Below are positions 33,716 through 46,389 of a stretch of DNA of 64,000 nt, in pieces (the first letter of the stretch is position 1; each line of letters opens with the position of its first letter). Source of the DNA: Nemophila menziesii (Eukaryota > Streptophyta > Magnoliopsida > Boraginales > Hydrophyllaceae). Where the stretch lies: contig JARWIR010000038.1 in the NCBI GenBank assembly GCA_029959085.1, forward strand, positions 5,588,915-5,652,914, given 5' to 3'. Under the pieces are notes generated by a model, which was not told the DNA's origin, made no database searches, and saw only the letters and a program-made list of their open reading frames with translations. The translations under genes and the position numbers were made by a program.

Positions 33716-34084
33716 TTACTTACGCTTCCCTAACTTTTTGGCTTGATCATCAGAGTTCGGAACATCCTTACTAGCTGAAGGTAATGGAAGGTCATCCGGA
33801 CCAGGTAACCAAACGAAGAAATGACACTCTTTTTCAGGCAAATCTTGGTATCTGAAATCCTCGAAATGGCATCGTAAAGAACTAAATTTCTTATTACCAC
33901 CCAAGTCAAAGGTTTGAATCAACGCCGGCATTCCACAATGGCAAACTTCTGTGATGGAGTAGTTCTCAGGCGACATGTTCATTAATGGTGATGGTTTGAT
34001 TGTTAGGTCACTTGGGGTGAAGTCTGGAAAGAGTGGTGACCTAGTGGACCATTGGTCACTCCCACTTGAATTGTAGTCCGACAT
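33716..34084 (-). CDS. Second GRF-like zinc-finger protein of the MULE
   Basis: I start at the ATG at 34084 (MSDYNSSGSDQW), 122 aa; the open frame reaches 34198. It contains CHCG...RCHFEDF...ECHFFVW, a GRF-type pattern of CxCG, C, CxFFxW. The C-terminus is basic (KKLGKRK). It is transcribed in the same direction as the transposase and lies about 330 bp downstream of its stop. The function is unknown; no membrane segment. Confidence 0.6.
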   Translation of the reverse strand: MSDYNSSGSDQWSTRSPLFPDFTPSDLTIKPSPLMNMSPENYSITEVCHCGMPALIQTFDLGGNKKFSSLRCHFEDFRYQDLPEKECHFFVWLPGPDDLPLPSASKDVPNSDDQAKKLGKRK

Positions 34085-34412
34085 TAGTGGGTTTTTCCTT
34101 GAGTGGAAGTGTTTGTGTATCTTTGTATGTTTAGGTAGATAGATAATTATGAAAGTATAGTGTTGGTATTTAAGAAGGACATGTATTGAATACGACAATT
34201 TACTAGTCGTAAAGAAAGATTCCTCTTACAAACCCACATCATGCACGTGAATAAAAGTGTTCAGATTTCAACAACCAATGCATAGACTTGACTAAAAGAA
34301 AAGATAGATTCTTCTAACAAACAATATAATTCAACACACAACTACAAATTAAAATACAAAAATTAAGATAATAGTGTTCAATACGTAGACATCAATAACC
34401 AACAACTAGAGT

Positions 34413-37400
34413 TCACATCCTTTCCTTCTTCACCTTTACTAACTTAACACACTTCGCCTTTGATTTGGATTCATCTTTTGTAGAATTTCCTTTCGTCACC
34501 TTTGTTGTTAACTTCCCTTTTCCCCTTATAATTTCTGCTTGCTCCTTGTTATCCTTATGTATTGCATTAACCTCTGGAATAATTTCTTTTGATTCTTGAG
34601 TATTTTGTGGGCATAGTTTATCGTCCTTAGCCCTTTCTTTGGTTTTTGAACTTGAACCTCTGTTGAAAAGGCCCTTCATGAAGCTTGACATGTTCATATC
34701 AAATTCTTGGAACGCTTTATTCACACCACTCATATCAATTGCTACTGTACTTTTACCCGCAGCTCTCAATGTTTCCAAACTAATACTTGGCTTACCTTTG
34801 TATGCAAACGAATTTCCATCTACCTTCTTCTTACCAATTGTAATAGAACCTGGAGTAGTTATTTTCGTAGGAGCTCTTGTGTATACCCCCATCCCAGCTG
34901 GTCTAAAAGGAGGTCTTTTGGTCTTATCCTACAAAAAACAAAAAATTGTTTGAAGAAGGTAGATATTAAAATTATAATACCATAAGGACACTTACACTTG
35001 GCTGCCCTAGTTTCTTGACACCAATTGGTAGAAATCCTCCATTACCCTCAGGTGCAATAAATTTGGTTACCTCTACACAAGGCTTTTTATTTGGGGTAAA
35101 CTAGGAAACAAACAAAAAGAAATTACAACCCTGAACAATAAAATAAATGTAAATTTTTACCTTTTCAGTTTTTGAGGGACCTTCCACTCTATCTCTCTTC
35201 TTTTGTTGACCCATCCACCCAACAGGTTCATTAGTACTCCCTTGAGTCAATATCACGACACGCTCCTTACTCTCAGAAGAAGCCTATTTAAAAAAACACA
35301 AATTCAGGAAAAAAAAAATTATAAGTTTAAAAAGTAAAGAATATAGAAAAGAATTACCTTGGAACCTTTACTAATATCTTTATCTTTAGACAACTTTGAC
35401 TCTCCCTTTGACTCTCCCTTTGACTCTAGTCCTTCTGTTTTATCAGTTTCTTTTTTAGACATGGTAGCTATAAATCCTCTCTTAGCTCCAGATTTAGTTC
35501 TCTTACCCGAAGGGCTACCTACTTGGGTTGTTACAACTATGTTGCTATCATTCACATCTAGTTGAACGTCACTCGCGTCAATGTTTACATCAACCTTGCT
35601 CTTACACCCCTTTAGTTGTAGCTCACTACTTAAAGCATCAACATTAACATCACTATTCACCACGTTAATATTGACATCACTGTTCGTGGCATTAACGTAG
35701 ACATTGTTCTCAGAAATTACTGGTTTCTTCCTTATTCTATTAGACCTTCTCTTATCATTCTTCACCACACTACTGCTCTGAGTCTGAGATTCAATTGTTC
35801 CCGTGTTTGGATTTTCCGTGCTTTGGTCTTCTAAACCCTTAACCTCCATTGGATCATTAATAACGCTTTCAGCAGCACTTGGACCCTGAGTTTTACTTTT
35901 ACAGCTTCGTTTATTATGGCCCTGTTCTTTGCATGCACTACATCTACCCTTCATTCCCTGCCTACCTAATTTTTCTACATTTACTCTAATATCATCTTTT
36001 CCTTTACCTTTAGCTCTTGCTTTTTTCACCCTTTCTTCAACATCTTCCCCTTCTGCTCTATCTCTCTTTTTCTTGGGTCTACCTGCTAATTTAACACCTT
36101 TAGGAGCTACAATTTTAGGACCATTAGTTTGGGGCCATAACTCGGGTCCATTAATTGGTTTAATAAATGGCTCGTATGCTTTTTTAAAGGTACTAGTCTT
36201 AAAGTACTGAGACGTGTAGTCCTCTGGCTCAAGTCCCGTTGAGGATAATGCCGAAATCACGTGAACACAGGGGATTCCCGACAAGTCCCACCCTCTACAT
36301 GCACAATTAAATGTATTTAAATCCACCGCGAATTGCGCCCCGTTACTCCCCTTAACCTGGAAAGTACTTCCACCACAATGTAGTGGAATCCACTTGGATG
36401 ACCACTTCTTTTTTAAGTTGATTATTTTCCGAATTTTGGGACAAATTTCACCTTGCCACCTATCTATCCACTTTCTCCTCTTCTCTAATCTCTCAACCAA
36501 ATACAATCTGATACGTTCTAAACACACTAAAACAGACGAATCCCTAGCATCTAACAGTTGCTTATTCCAAGACTCACACATATTATTTAATAACACGTCA
36601 CAATGCGTGTTGGTCCTAAAATGAGAGCGAGACCAATACCTTGGATGTTCTTTCGCTAACCATCATAAGCTTCCAAGTCCATCACTTTAATCATCTCCAT
36701 AACATTAGTAAACCTCTCAACATATGTCGCCCTAGCCGCTTCCCACATCTTGTCTTTCAAAGCAAATGACCCGTGTTTCTTCTTAAAATTTTGATGCAAA
36801 TGTCTAACACAATGTCTGTGCTCGACATTTGGTAACAACTCCTCTATAGCTATACCTAACCCCTGCAAATTACCATTCATTACACTTAGAAATTACAATT
36901 ACACTTGATACATAAACAAGTAGATGAATAATAAGCAGTTACCTTTTGTTTATCCGTAATAAAGACCCACATCTCAGGATCATCAATATCTAAATCATCA
37001 ACCAACAAACCAACAAACCATCTCCAACTGTCCAGATTTTCAGTCTCAACTAACGCGTAACAAACAGGATAGATGCAATTGTTAGCATCCATCCCAACTG
37101 CGGTCAAAATCACACCTGGATGAGGTCCTTTTAAATGACACCCATCCAACCCTATCACTTTTCTACACCCATTCTTAAACCCTCGTTTCAAAGGTTCTAA
37201 ACAACAATATAACCTTAAGAACCTATGTTCACCTGTGACTTCATCTTCCTCAGATTTTAAAAAAACAGTAGAACCGGGATTAGTCCTTAACAACTCTGCA
37301 CAGTAGTTGTTGAGCAAGCTATACTGATCTAAGAAGGACAATTCATCCAACGACTTACCCTTTTTGATTGTCATATACGCTTGTCTCCGACTAATGTTTA

Positions 37401-38288
37401 CATGAAGATCATGTAAAACTTGTTCTTGTAAATCAATGGCTTTCATTGATGAACTTAACTTCAGCTGATGTGCATATCTACTAGCTAAAACGGTTGAATT
37501 AACATGCCTACTGTTCAAAGCACAACCACAGGTATGAACAAGATTAAAAGTTCGTATTTGAAAACTACCATCTGAACGTTTAGTTGCGTACACAAACCAA
37601 TCACAGTTCTTGCCTCTACACCTAGCTCTAACCCTGCCTGGTTCATTGCAGGGGGACCAAATGTTTCTCACATCTACAATAGCTTTTGATTTCACAGCTT
37701 CTTTGAATTCAACCCCGTTAGCAAATATCATTCCAATCTTCAATTTCGGCTCATCCTTATCAACCACTACATTGAACCTTGGGTTTCTTCTAATTCTAAC
37801 ACTATTCTGTTCACCATCTTCCTCATCCGTTGTCCCTTCCAAGCTTATCAAATTCTCAGACTCTCCACACGATCCCTCGTTAAAATCATCATCGTCTATT
37901 ACAGGTAACTCTTTCGGACAGGGGAGCTCTAAACCATTTAAGTTAACATACGGAGATGAACCAACACCTACAAATTCTACGCCAATGTCAACGTTATTCT
38001 GGAACAATATGTCATCTTCATCGTCGTCTAAGTTATTGTCACTATCGTGGAAAGAAAAATCTGAACCGCTATTATCAACAGCGGATTTATTATTCAATCC
38101 TTCACCATTATCCGAATCTGCGAAATACAATACACTACCTTGTTAATAGGCCACTCACAATCGCTATTGATAGAAGACTACTCGTATATTTGTCAAATCG
38201 TTAAACCCTAACTTTCTGGAATGATAAAATGAAATGGGTTAAGTAGAGTATTACCTGAATCGCTCTCGATTTCGCTAAGAAACGCCAT
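34413..38288 (-). pseudogene. MuDR-type MULE transposase, six exons, one frameshift
   Basis: Exons read from GT/AG borders: 38288-38255, 38117-36943, 36862-35358, 35283-35161, 35100-34996, 34928-34413. The phases agree except for one missing base near 36655-36664 in exon 3, giving a TAG. The intended product is about 1150 aa. Domains in order: acidic N-terminus, MuDR DNA-binding region (FANGVEFKEAV...CDWFVYA), MULE transposase core (VIGLDGCHLKGPHPGVILTA, FITDKQKG, HRHCVRHLHQNF), SWIM zinc finger (CACRGWDLSGIPCVH), AT-hook-like basic region (GRPKKKRDR), zinc knuckle (CSACKEQGHNKRSC), and a long Lys/Ser-rich tail. The transposase acts on the TIRs. The frameshift should inactivate this copy unless it is a sequence error. 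Confidence 0.88.
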
Positions 38289-38565
38289 AACGCAGCTTCG
38301 CCGACAATTTCTGCAGTTTTTACACAAGACACGGGAAGATCACGAAATGAAAAGCTCAACTGATTTTGATTTGAATCGTTTTAGTAGGACGGGAATTGAA
38401 AGGCGTTGAAGGGTTAGGATGGTCGTTCAATTTGTTCAAGAAATTGGGGATTTTCTGAAACTTTTAACGATTTGGTGTGAAGAACACGAAGAACACGGAC
38501 TAGTATGTGTTTTTTTTGATTTTTTCTTGAAGTGTTTTGATTCGTATACAGATGGGGTGTGGGTG

Positions 38566-38851
38566 GGTAATTGGGTAAAACGAAGTAAAAAGACAGAAAT
38601 ACCCCTCGCCACATCAGACTCCAGCATGGTGAAAATATGACGTAATGCTGAGTTGGCGGTGACATGGAGCTTACGTGGCGATGACCTGGTGCCATGTGGC
38701 GTTGACTAACGGTCAATTAACAGAAAACTCAAAAAAGGGCTAACGGCGTCACAAAGTATTGAGATGGAGGGCCAGAAAGGGTAAAAGTGAAGATCAGGGG
38801 CGGATCGCGCACTTTGGGGAAAGATAAAGGGTTTCAGGAAGGCTTTACCCT
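38566..38851 (-). repeat. MULE right terminal inverted repeat
   Basis: Inverted copy of 31336-31620. It ends GGCTTTACCC at 38851, then TSD TTTTAAATT. It is about 280 bp from the transposase start and likely acts as its promoter. Confidence 0.93.
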
Positions 38852-38860
38852 TTTAAATTT

Positions 38861-39264
38861 TAAAATCATTTTTAATAATTTTTCAAAATTTAAAATTTTG
38901 TTCTAAAATCATTTTTTTATTTTAAAATAAACACTTAAAAATGGGGCAAGTGTTTTATCTAGGTACATCTGTTTTGCATATTTAGTTTATATTTGGTCGA
39001 TATGTGTTTTGCATATTCATGCTTGTGGTAAAAACATGAGATAAACACATGAACAAGAAAAGAACAAGTGTTGGATAATGCATTTTTTTCAACTTTCTCA
39101 ACCATAAAAACTTTTACTATTTTATTCTTGTAATCTAAAATAAAAATTTGTAAAAACTTGACGTTCTATTTTTGTTTGTGTCTTATAAATAAGAGAAAAA
39201 GTTACATGTATTCATCGACCTTGTGTCGTACCATCATCATAAGTCAGAGATCAGACATAGCACA
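38861..39264 (+). promoter_or_regulatory. Promoter region of the glucanase gene
   Basis: About 400 bp between the MULE and the ATG. TATAAATA at 39183-39190 lies about 75 bp before the ATG, at a usual plant distance. The rest is AT-rich without a clear motif. The upstream part is cut off by the MULE. Confidence 0.6.
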
Positions 39265-40701
39265 ATGGAAATGGTAAAAAGACATTCATCTTGTGCCATT
39301 TTTCTCATTTGTGCTTCGCTTATTGCATCGACTGTTCAATCAATCGGTGTTAATTATGGGACTTTGGGGGACAATTTGCCACCACCCGCTCAAGTTGCAC
39401 AGTTTCTAAAAGAAAAAACCATCATAGACAGGATCAAAATCTTCGATGTAAATCCAGATATCATCCGTGCCTTTGCTAACACCGGTATCTTAGTCACGGT
39501 TATGGTACCTAATGGTGAGATACCTAATCTTCTTAACCCGGACATGGCTCGTCAATGGGTGGAAAACAACATCAAACCATATTATCCACAGACTAAGATC
39601 AATTACATTTGTGTTGGAAATGAAATTCTTCATTTTTCTCCACAATTTGAAAGCAGCCTTGTAGGTGCCATGAAAGGTCTTCATCAAGCTCTTGTCCAAA
39701 CTGGGCTACAAGATATTAAGGTCACAACACCACATTCAGGTGCCATTTTCTTGAAAATGGAACCACCAAGCTTAGCCAAGTTGGTTCCTAGATGGGAAAA
39801 GAGTATCTTCCTACCCATGCTACAATTTTTACGGGAAACAAAGTCACCCTTTATGATTAACGATTATCCGTATTTCCATTATTACCCAGCTAGGGATGCT
39901 TTTTTCCTCTTCAAAAGTAGAAGAAATGTTGTCTATGATAGAATTAACCGTAAGTGGTACAACAATATGTTTGATATGATGTTAGATTCCACATACACCG
40001 TAATGAAAAATTTAGGGTATCCCGATATAGAGATCGTGGTTGGAGAGACAGGGTGGCCTTCTAAAGGTATGCCCCAAAACACCATTGAAAACGCAGTCTC
40101 ATATAACGGAGCATTGGTGAGAAAATCCATTAATGCTGAAGGAACACCATTGATGCCTCACAAGAAATTTGAGACTTATATCTTTGGTCTCTTCAATGAG
40201 AATATCAAGCCTGGTGCAGATCCTGAAAGGAATTTTGGGTTATTCTACCCGGATTTAACCCCAGTTTATAACGTTGGAATCATGAAAGGACAAAGACCTG
40301 GTCCTGTTGTACATGTACCTATACATGCTGCTCCTAGTACGAATAGTTGGTGCATTCCCAAACCTAAGTCACCAAAATCACTATTGTCGAATAATATACA
40401 ATATGGTTGTGGCCAAGGTGGTGTAGATTGCAGGCCGATTCAACAAGGTGGTATTTGTTTTGGCCCCAACAATGTGTATCGTCATGCAGCTTATGTTATG
40501 AACGCTTACTTTCAACGCAACGGTAAAACTGAATCAAGCTGTAATTTTGGTAACACTGGTATGATAGTCTACAAAGATCCAAGTAAGTGACAATTTTTTA
40601 TTTTAATTGCATTCCCTTCTTGTTATTGAGTATATTTCATTATTAAAAACTATTATTTTTTGTTTTCCTATTATTCAGGTTACGGTCGATGCAGACTCTA
40701 A
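39265..40701 (+). CDS. Glucan endo-1,3-beta-glucosidase, GH17 with X8 domain
   Basis: Exons 39265-40582 and 40679-40701 (GTAAGT ... TTCAG), 446 aa. The start is ATG 39265 with A at -3 and G at +4; it begins a signal peptide (AIFLICASLIASTVQS, cut before IGVNYG). The GH17 domain is about residues 27-345: acid/base Glu in ICVGNE (E120) and nucleophile Glu in VVGETGWPSKG (E261). The X8/CBM43 domain is about residues 361-446 with WC, CG, DC, CF, CNF and the last C in exon 2. The enzyme would cut 1,3-beta-glucan (callose) in the cell wall or at plasmodesmata. There is no hydrophobic GPI tail after X8, so it is probably secreted. All key residues are present. It is the only intact host-type gene in the window. 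Confidence 0.93.
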
Positions 40702-41209
40702 GCTTAAAATTTGGTCAACAATTAATGAAGCAAGTGATGATATCTATCTATACAAGATTTAAATTAACCTCTTTCCATTACTAGCCGTAACTCATCTTTT
40801 TGCTTTGTATCATAAATATGCATGCAATTGTACCAATTTTCGTATACAACGCCACTTCTTTTGATCTTCTATGTTACATTATTCGTCAAAATTCCCAAAG
40901 ATGTTATTAAACCTAAAAATAATATTATAATATTAATAAAAAAAATTCTTTTAAACATATAATAAAAATTGGAATATGAATTATGTGAATTTAGAATACT
41001 GTTAAGAGATAGTTAAGATTATTTCTTGTATGCCTATCCCTATTTATGAATGTAATGATTTCTGTTTGTGGAATTCTACTAAAGAAGACAAATATTCTGT
41101 TAAATTTGCTTATCTTTTACTTAAAAGGAATAGAGACGAAAAGAGCAAAGTTGTATCTTACTTTCTTCCTCTTCTTCACATCTCAATGATCCCGAAATTT
41201 GGAAAATAT
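40702..41209. other. Downstream region with a LINE fragment
   Basis: The 3' UTR of the glucanase probably ends in the first 250 bases. At 41040-41150 a short frame (CLWNSTKEDKYSVKFAYLLL) resembles the segment near the reverse-transcriptase zinc-binding region of plant LINEs, a stray fragment. Confidence 0.5.
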
Positions 41210-41312
41210 TACGAGTGGGACCCATACCAACAATCTGGAGAAAATTGACGAGTGGGACCTATACCAATAATGAGACGAGTGGGACCCATACCAATAATCT
41301 GGAGGAAATTGA
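41210..41312 (+). repeat. Short tandem repeat
   Basis: Three imperfect copies of a 35-40-bp unit containing GAGTGGGACCCATACCAATA, at the left edge of the LINE. Confidence 0.75.
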
Positions 41313-42606
41313 CTCAATCAAGACCGATGGAGGTGCGGGAGTAAGGTCCTTTATCGATGTATTAATTAAAGATGGAGCAAGGGAGGACGTGAGGATTGAG
41401 GATGTGGCAAACAATGCAAAAGGTTCAAACAAGGAGACGGAATGGGTGAACAGTGCTATCCCAGATGACGTTAGGAAGACTGAAAATCGATATCGAGTTG
41501 GCGGATGATATACCCTCCAAAGATTACATGTATCCGCAATTGATGCGAACGGCGGAAAAGAAGCATCAAGGGTGGAAGGTATGGCAGCGCTCCTTATTAT
41601 CCGTCTTTTAGGTTATGATGTGGGATTTAAGTACCTTTATAATAAGCTTCACCAAATCTGTCCACGAAAGCTCATATGGACCTAGTAGAGGTGGAGTTTG
41701 GGTATTTTATGGCTCAATTTACAAACTCAGGAGACTATAATAAAGAACTAGGGGGCCTCGTTAGAGCTTGAGACCCATGCCTAATAATGCGCGATAGTTA
41801 AAACAACTGTATGGGTCTGATTACCGTGGCTACCTCTAGTGAACTATACCGAGGAAATCCTTACTGCTTTGGGAAATATCCTTGGAAAGACAATCTGAAT
41901 TGATCTGGTTACGAAAGCGCATGCTAGAGGGAATTTTACGCGAATTGCGGTTAAAACTGATTTAAATAAGCCTTTGATACCAATAATTTGAATTCAAGAT
42001 CACTTACAGAAAGTTGAGTATGAAGGCCTTCACTTAATTTGTTTTACATGCGAGAAATCTAGTCACGTTAAAAATGATTATCCTGTAACCAATAGACCAC
42101 CGAAAACTAAGAGAGAAAGTGTGCCAGCTAGTAAACAAGTGGGATCAGATTTGGGAGAATGTAAAATGGATAATCCTTGATATGGCGAATGGATGACCAT
42201 TACTCGCAATAGCAGAAGTGGTAACCAGCATAAGACAGTCCCGAAAGGTAATCATTTACCTGAGAAAAAATGAATTTCAACTCCAGGCAAGAAGAAGACA
42301 GGTGGTGGTGGGGACTGTAATTCAATGTCCAAATATGAGGTATTAGCGTCTATGGATATTGTAGTGGGCACCCTAAAGAGGGCATAATTGAACCCGTGGG
42401 AAGTATTTTCGAGAGGGTGAATTTGACGGGTGGTCAAGAGGAAAGAGGCAAAGAAGCAACACCACAACATTCAATAATTAAGTCTAGATAAAATGGTTTA
42501 GTCGGGGAGTTTTTTTAACTCAAAAAATCAGGTGGTTTGTGATTGGGAGAAGGTGGGTCAAGCACCGAGGAGGGAAGAAAAGAAAACCAAAAAAGGTGAG
42601 AAGGAG

Positions 42607-43434
42607 CAAGGGCGGATCCAGGATTTTAAGCGGGGACGGCTATTATTGTTACGGAAAAAACCACACCCAATCTTGTATATATTTAACAAAATCATTAAAA
42701 AACACTTACAAATTTTTTTTTCACACAACGCGAAACAAATATATTCACTAAGTTGCTACAACAAAAAAAATCTCATATAGATTGGGTATTAAACTTTCAA
42801 ATAAAAAAAGGTACTAAATTACTAATGCAATCTCATTTTAACGTTGTTCTTGGAGTTATCCATCTATTAATTAATGGATATATACTATGCACTCTAAACA
42901 CAATAGCTATAGTAATGCTTATTTGACAAATAGCCACAAGACTCACAACGGCTGTAATCTATATCATGTATCACAACTCTAATACTTGTTCACATTATAC
43001 CTGATTTTAAGTGTTAGTGGAAGAGGTGGAAAGAACACAATTACACAAACATGATTGAATTAATTCAATAAATTACACAAAAATGATATAACCCAAAACT
43101 TAAAAGGATACATTAAATTTAATAAAAATATATAACACAAAAATTAAAATAGACAAATTAGAATTTTTTGAATTCTAATTCAAACAATATAGAATATTTA
43201 AGGAATTTTAGAGCACGCCTGAGAATTTTAAATTTCCAATGAATTGATTTTAAAAATATATTCAATTGAAGGGATGTAATTTTAAATTAGGGAGGGCTAA
43301 TTTTTTAATTGAAAGGGAATTGAAATTTTATTAATATTTTAACTTATTTAAAAAAAACATGCTAAATTATAATGTGGTATAATGGGCTGGGGTGGGCTGC
43401 AACCCATCGCAGCCCTCCCCTACATCCGCCCCTG
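42607..43434. mobile_element. Non-autonomous hAT-type element in the LINE
   Basis: 828 bp with a perfect 8-bp TSD AGAAGGAG (42599-42606 and 43435-43442). Ends CAAGGGCGGATCCAGG and (reversed) CAGGGGCGGATGTAGG form imperfect inverted repeats. There is no open frame of note. The 8-bp TSD and the CAGGGGCGGA-type end fit hAT. Confidence 0.88.
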
Positions 43435-45409
43435 AGAAGGAGAAGTTAGAGGATATTAGTTTGAGCAAGGGGGATCAGATGGGTTGGCTGTTAAGGATTT
43501 AGTTATTGCAGATCAGGTAATTAGTGTTGAAATTATTGTGTCGAGGGTAGGAGAGGTTGTTGACGGTAATATGGACAAATATTTTGATGCGAATAGGGCG
43601 GGTTAGCTTCGAATAATACTGTTTCAATAAGACATCATAACGTTTTTTGTCACAAGGACCTAAGCGCAATTAACAAAAATTTGGAACCTGCCTTTAATAA
43701 TGACCGAACCACTACTGCTACTATGAGGAAAGAACCTTCACGTGTTGATTCATTAGTGGCGGTTTATGGAACAAGTCAACCGGTTGAGGAGAGTCAACAT
43801 GCTAACAAGTGCCTTCCAGATTGCAACATAACGAATGTCACACACACTGATACGACAGGGACTTTTTACGTCAATAAATCCTCAATTCCTGAGACATTAC
43901 AAGAGACGCCTGATGAGAGTTTAAGAAAAGATATGTTAAAAAAGGCTCATAAATGGCATGTCAGATAATTAACTTTAAAGGAAATTTTTGCGGATAAACC
44001 GAATGCGCCGGACTATGAGGATTTTTTTCTCGATGGTTCGGAAGCGGGGGACTCACCAAAAAGTACCAGCGACTCAAGAGTGGGCAATATGGAATGTGAA
44101 GGGGAGGGAACGGACCTTAGAGTCTAATGTATCCACTCTCTCATTGTTCATATTATTTGCATTGTTTAACTTGTTGTTTTACTTCTTTATATATATTTTT
44201 ATGATGTTTACGCCTAACATCTATGTCGGGAATTGGTCGTCAGCCAATTACCCTTTAGATATCTTTTTTGGAGTTACAGAGGCGCTAATAGCAAGAATTT
44301 TAGGAGGGAATTCAATGACATTTGCGATTGTCATAAACCTTTCCTTACGATAATTATGGAAACCAAGGCGGCAGGATCAGAGGCGACAAGGATTATTAAG
44401 TCTCTTCGGGTGGAGAATTCCATTCGAGTGGAAGCGGAGGGATCTCAGGAGGGATTTGGGTTCTTTGGAACAACAAGGATTTTGCAATTCAGATTTTATC
44501 GGCTAGCAAGCAGGTAGTTAATTTACGCATTTCTAGAGACTCGTGTATTACTTGGATTTTATCTGTAGTTTATGAGAGTACCAGAAACTGGATCAGAGAG
44601 CTTCTTTGGAATGCGCTTGAGGATGCTTTGAACTACATTAACGAACCATGGTTAGTGATGGATATTTCAACCAGATAGAGTCCCCAGATGATGTGAGAGG
44701 AGGTTGTGAAGGGGTTTCTAGTCTCATGGTAAAATTTGATAGATGGAAAGACAGTTGTGGTTTGAAAGATTTGGGTTTTGAAGGGGCCTAGGTTCATGAA
44801 GAGTGATTTACGGAATACGGGAATGAGCATATTGAAACGGTTCGATAGGGCATACAACAACCAGATTTGGAGTGACATCTTTGGGTACAAGGTAGTGAAT
44901 TATTTACCGAGAACTCATTCAGATCATGTCCCACTCTTCATTTCTCTTGTTACCCCGATGATTCCGTAAGTTTTCAATAGACGATTTAAATCCAAAGCGG
45001 CGTGGTGTTTGCAGAGAGCTTCAGGGAGTTGGTGTAGTAGAAATGTGTGAGGGAAGGTCGTGAGTTAGGGGAGAATATTGAGAGTTTGAAAAAAAGAGTT
45101 GGAAACATGGAAGTTTATGTCCTTTTAGGATATAATCTGGAGAAAGAAAAGGTTATTATCCTGTATCACTGGTATACAGAAGTCACTCGAGAATTCCTAT
45201 AATGCATCTTTTGTAAGATTAGAAAAGAGGTTGAGTAAAGAGTTTGAGAGCGTACTGGCACAGAAGGAAATGTATTGGTTTCAGAGAGCGCACATAGATT
45301 GGGTTAGTTCAGGCAAAAGAAACACAAGATTCTATCATCTTGCGGCCCAGGTGAAGAAGGGTAAAGGGAGATTTATTTAAATTAATGGATTGATGACCTT
45401 GAAGAGGAA

Positions 45410-46389
45410 ATGGCGTGGGTTTGGGGTTTCTTCGAAGAACTATTCGCATCAGAAGAGATTACTTCGGATCCTTTTAGTCTACCTTTGTTACCGGCTTTCG
45501 AGATAGGAGGGATTGCCTCGTTGATGGAAGGGGTTTCGGACCAGGAAATTTGTATTGCTGTTTTCCAAATGTTCCCACATAAGTCCCCAAAACCTGATGG
45601 AATGACAGCTGGCTTTTACCAATCATGTTGGGACATTGGGGGGCCCGCTGTATGTGAAATGATTAAACTCGCATTAGAAAGAAGGAGATTTACGAAGGAG
45701 GTTCTTGGCACGCTTATTCGTCTCATCCTGAATTTGGATAACCCTGTGTTCATATCCCAATTCAGGCCGATTTACTTGATTAATGTTAGTTACAAGATCT
45801 GCATAAAGGTGTTGGTTAACCGCTTGAGACCACTTCTTGTCGAATATATTGGACCTTTTCAGAGTAGTTTCTTACCTTCTCGCTCTACCGTGGATAATAT
45901 GATTCTAGTTAGTGAGATTGATCATATGCTATGTGATACCAAGGGTAAAAATAACTACATGGAAATTAAGGTGGATTTAAATAAAGCATATGATCGAGTT
46001 CGTTTGGATTTCAGTAAGGACTCGCTGATGTCACTAGGTATACTTTGGATGTGTGTAAATTTAATCATAGCGGGAATGGAGGTGCTTTGGCAGGGATCAT
46101 CGCTACCTTCGGTCTCACCCGAAGAGGATTTCAACAAGGCGATCTGATTTCACCTTATTCTTTTGTTATCTGCATGGAAAGACTATCGCGCCTTATACAG
46201 AAGCTTGTGGTGAAAGGAAGATGGAGTCCTATACGACTCAATTCAGAGGGTTTTCCTATCTCTCACATTATTTTTTCAAATGATCTTGTATTATTTGCAG
46301 AAGCGTCTCATGAAATATTTTATCTTATGCAGGACAATCTTGATATCTTTTGCCGAGATGCTGGACAATCTATTAGAAGGAGAAGTTGA
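45410..46389 (+). pseudogene. LINE reverse transcriptase remnant
   Basis: Two overlapping frames (45410-46147 and 46045-46389) carry RT motifs from the fingers to the catalytic box, followed by a thumb-like part at 46386-47105 (GKYLGVTIL, GGLGYG). Frameshifts separate them. The palm motif reads FSNDL instead of F-ADD-L. Confidence 0.82.

Larger units (their letters stand above)
31336..38851. mobile_element. Complete MULE (Mutator-like transposon), 7.5 kb
   Basis: Bounded by a perfect 9-bp TSD TTTTAAATT (31327-31335 and 38852-38860) and inverted repeats of about 285 bp (31336-31620 and 38566-38851) starting GGGTAAAGCCTTCCTGAA, nearly identical. It encodes a MuDR-type transposase (minus), two GRF zinc-finger-like proteins and one basic/acidic protein. 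TIR identity and TSD point to a recent insertion. The transposase and one accessory gene each carry a one-base lesion. Confidence 0.95.

Noticed and set aside
36394..38204. Plus-strand frames opposite the MULE transposase
   Set aside because: Shadows of the minus-strand exons.
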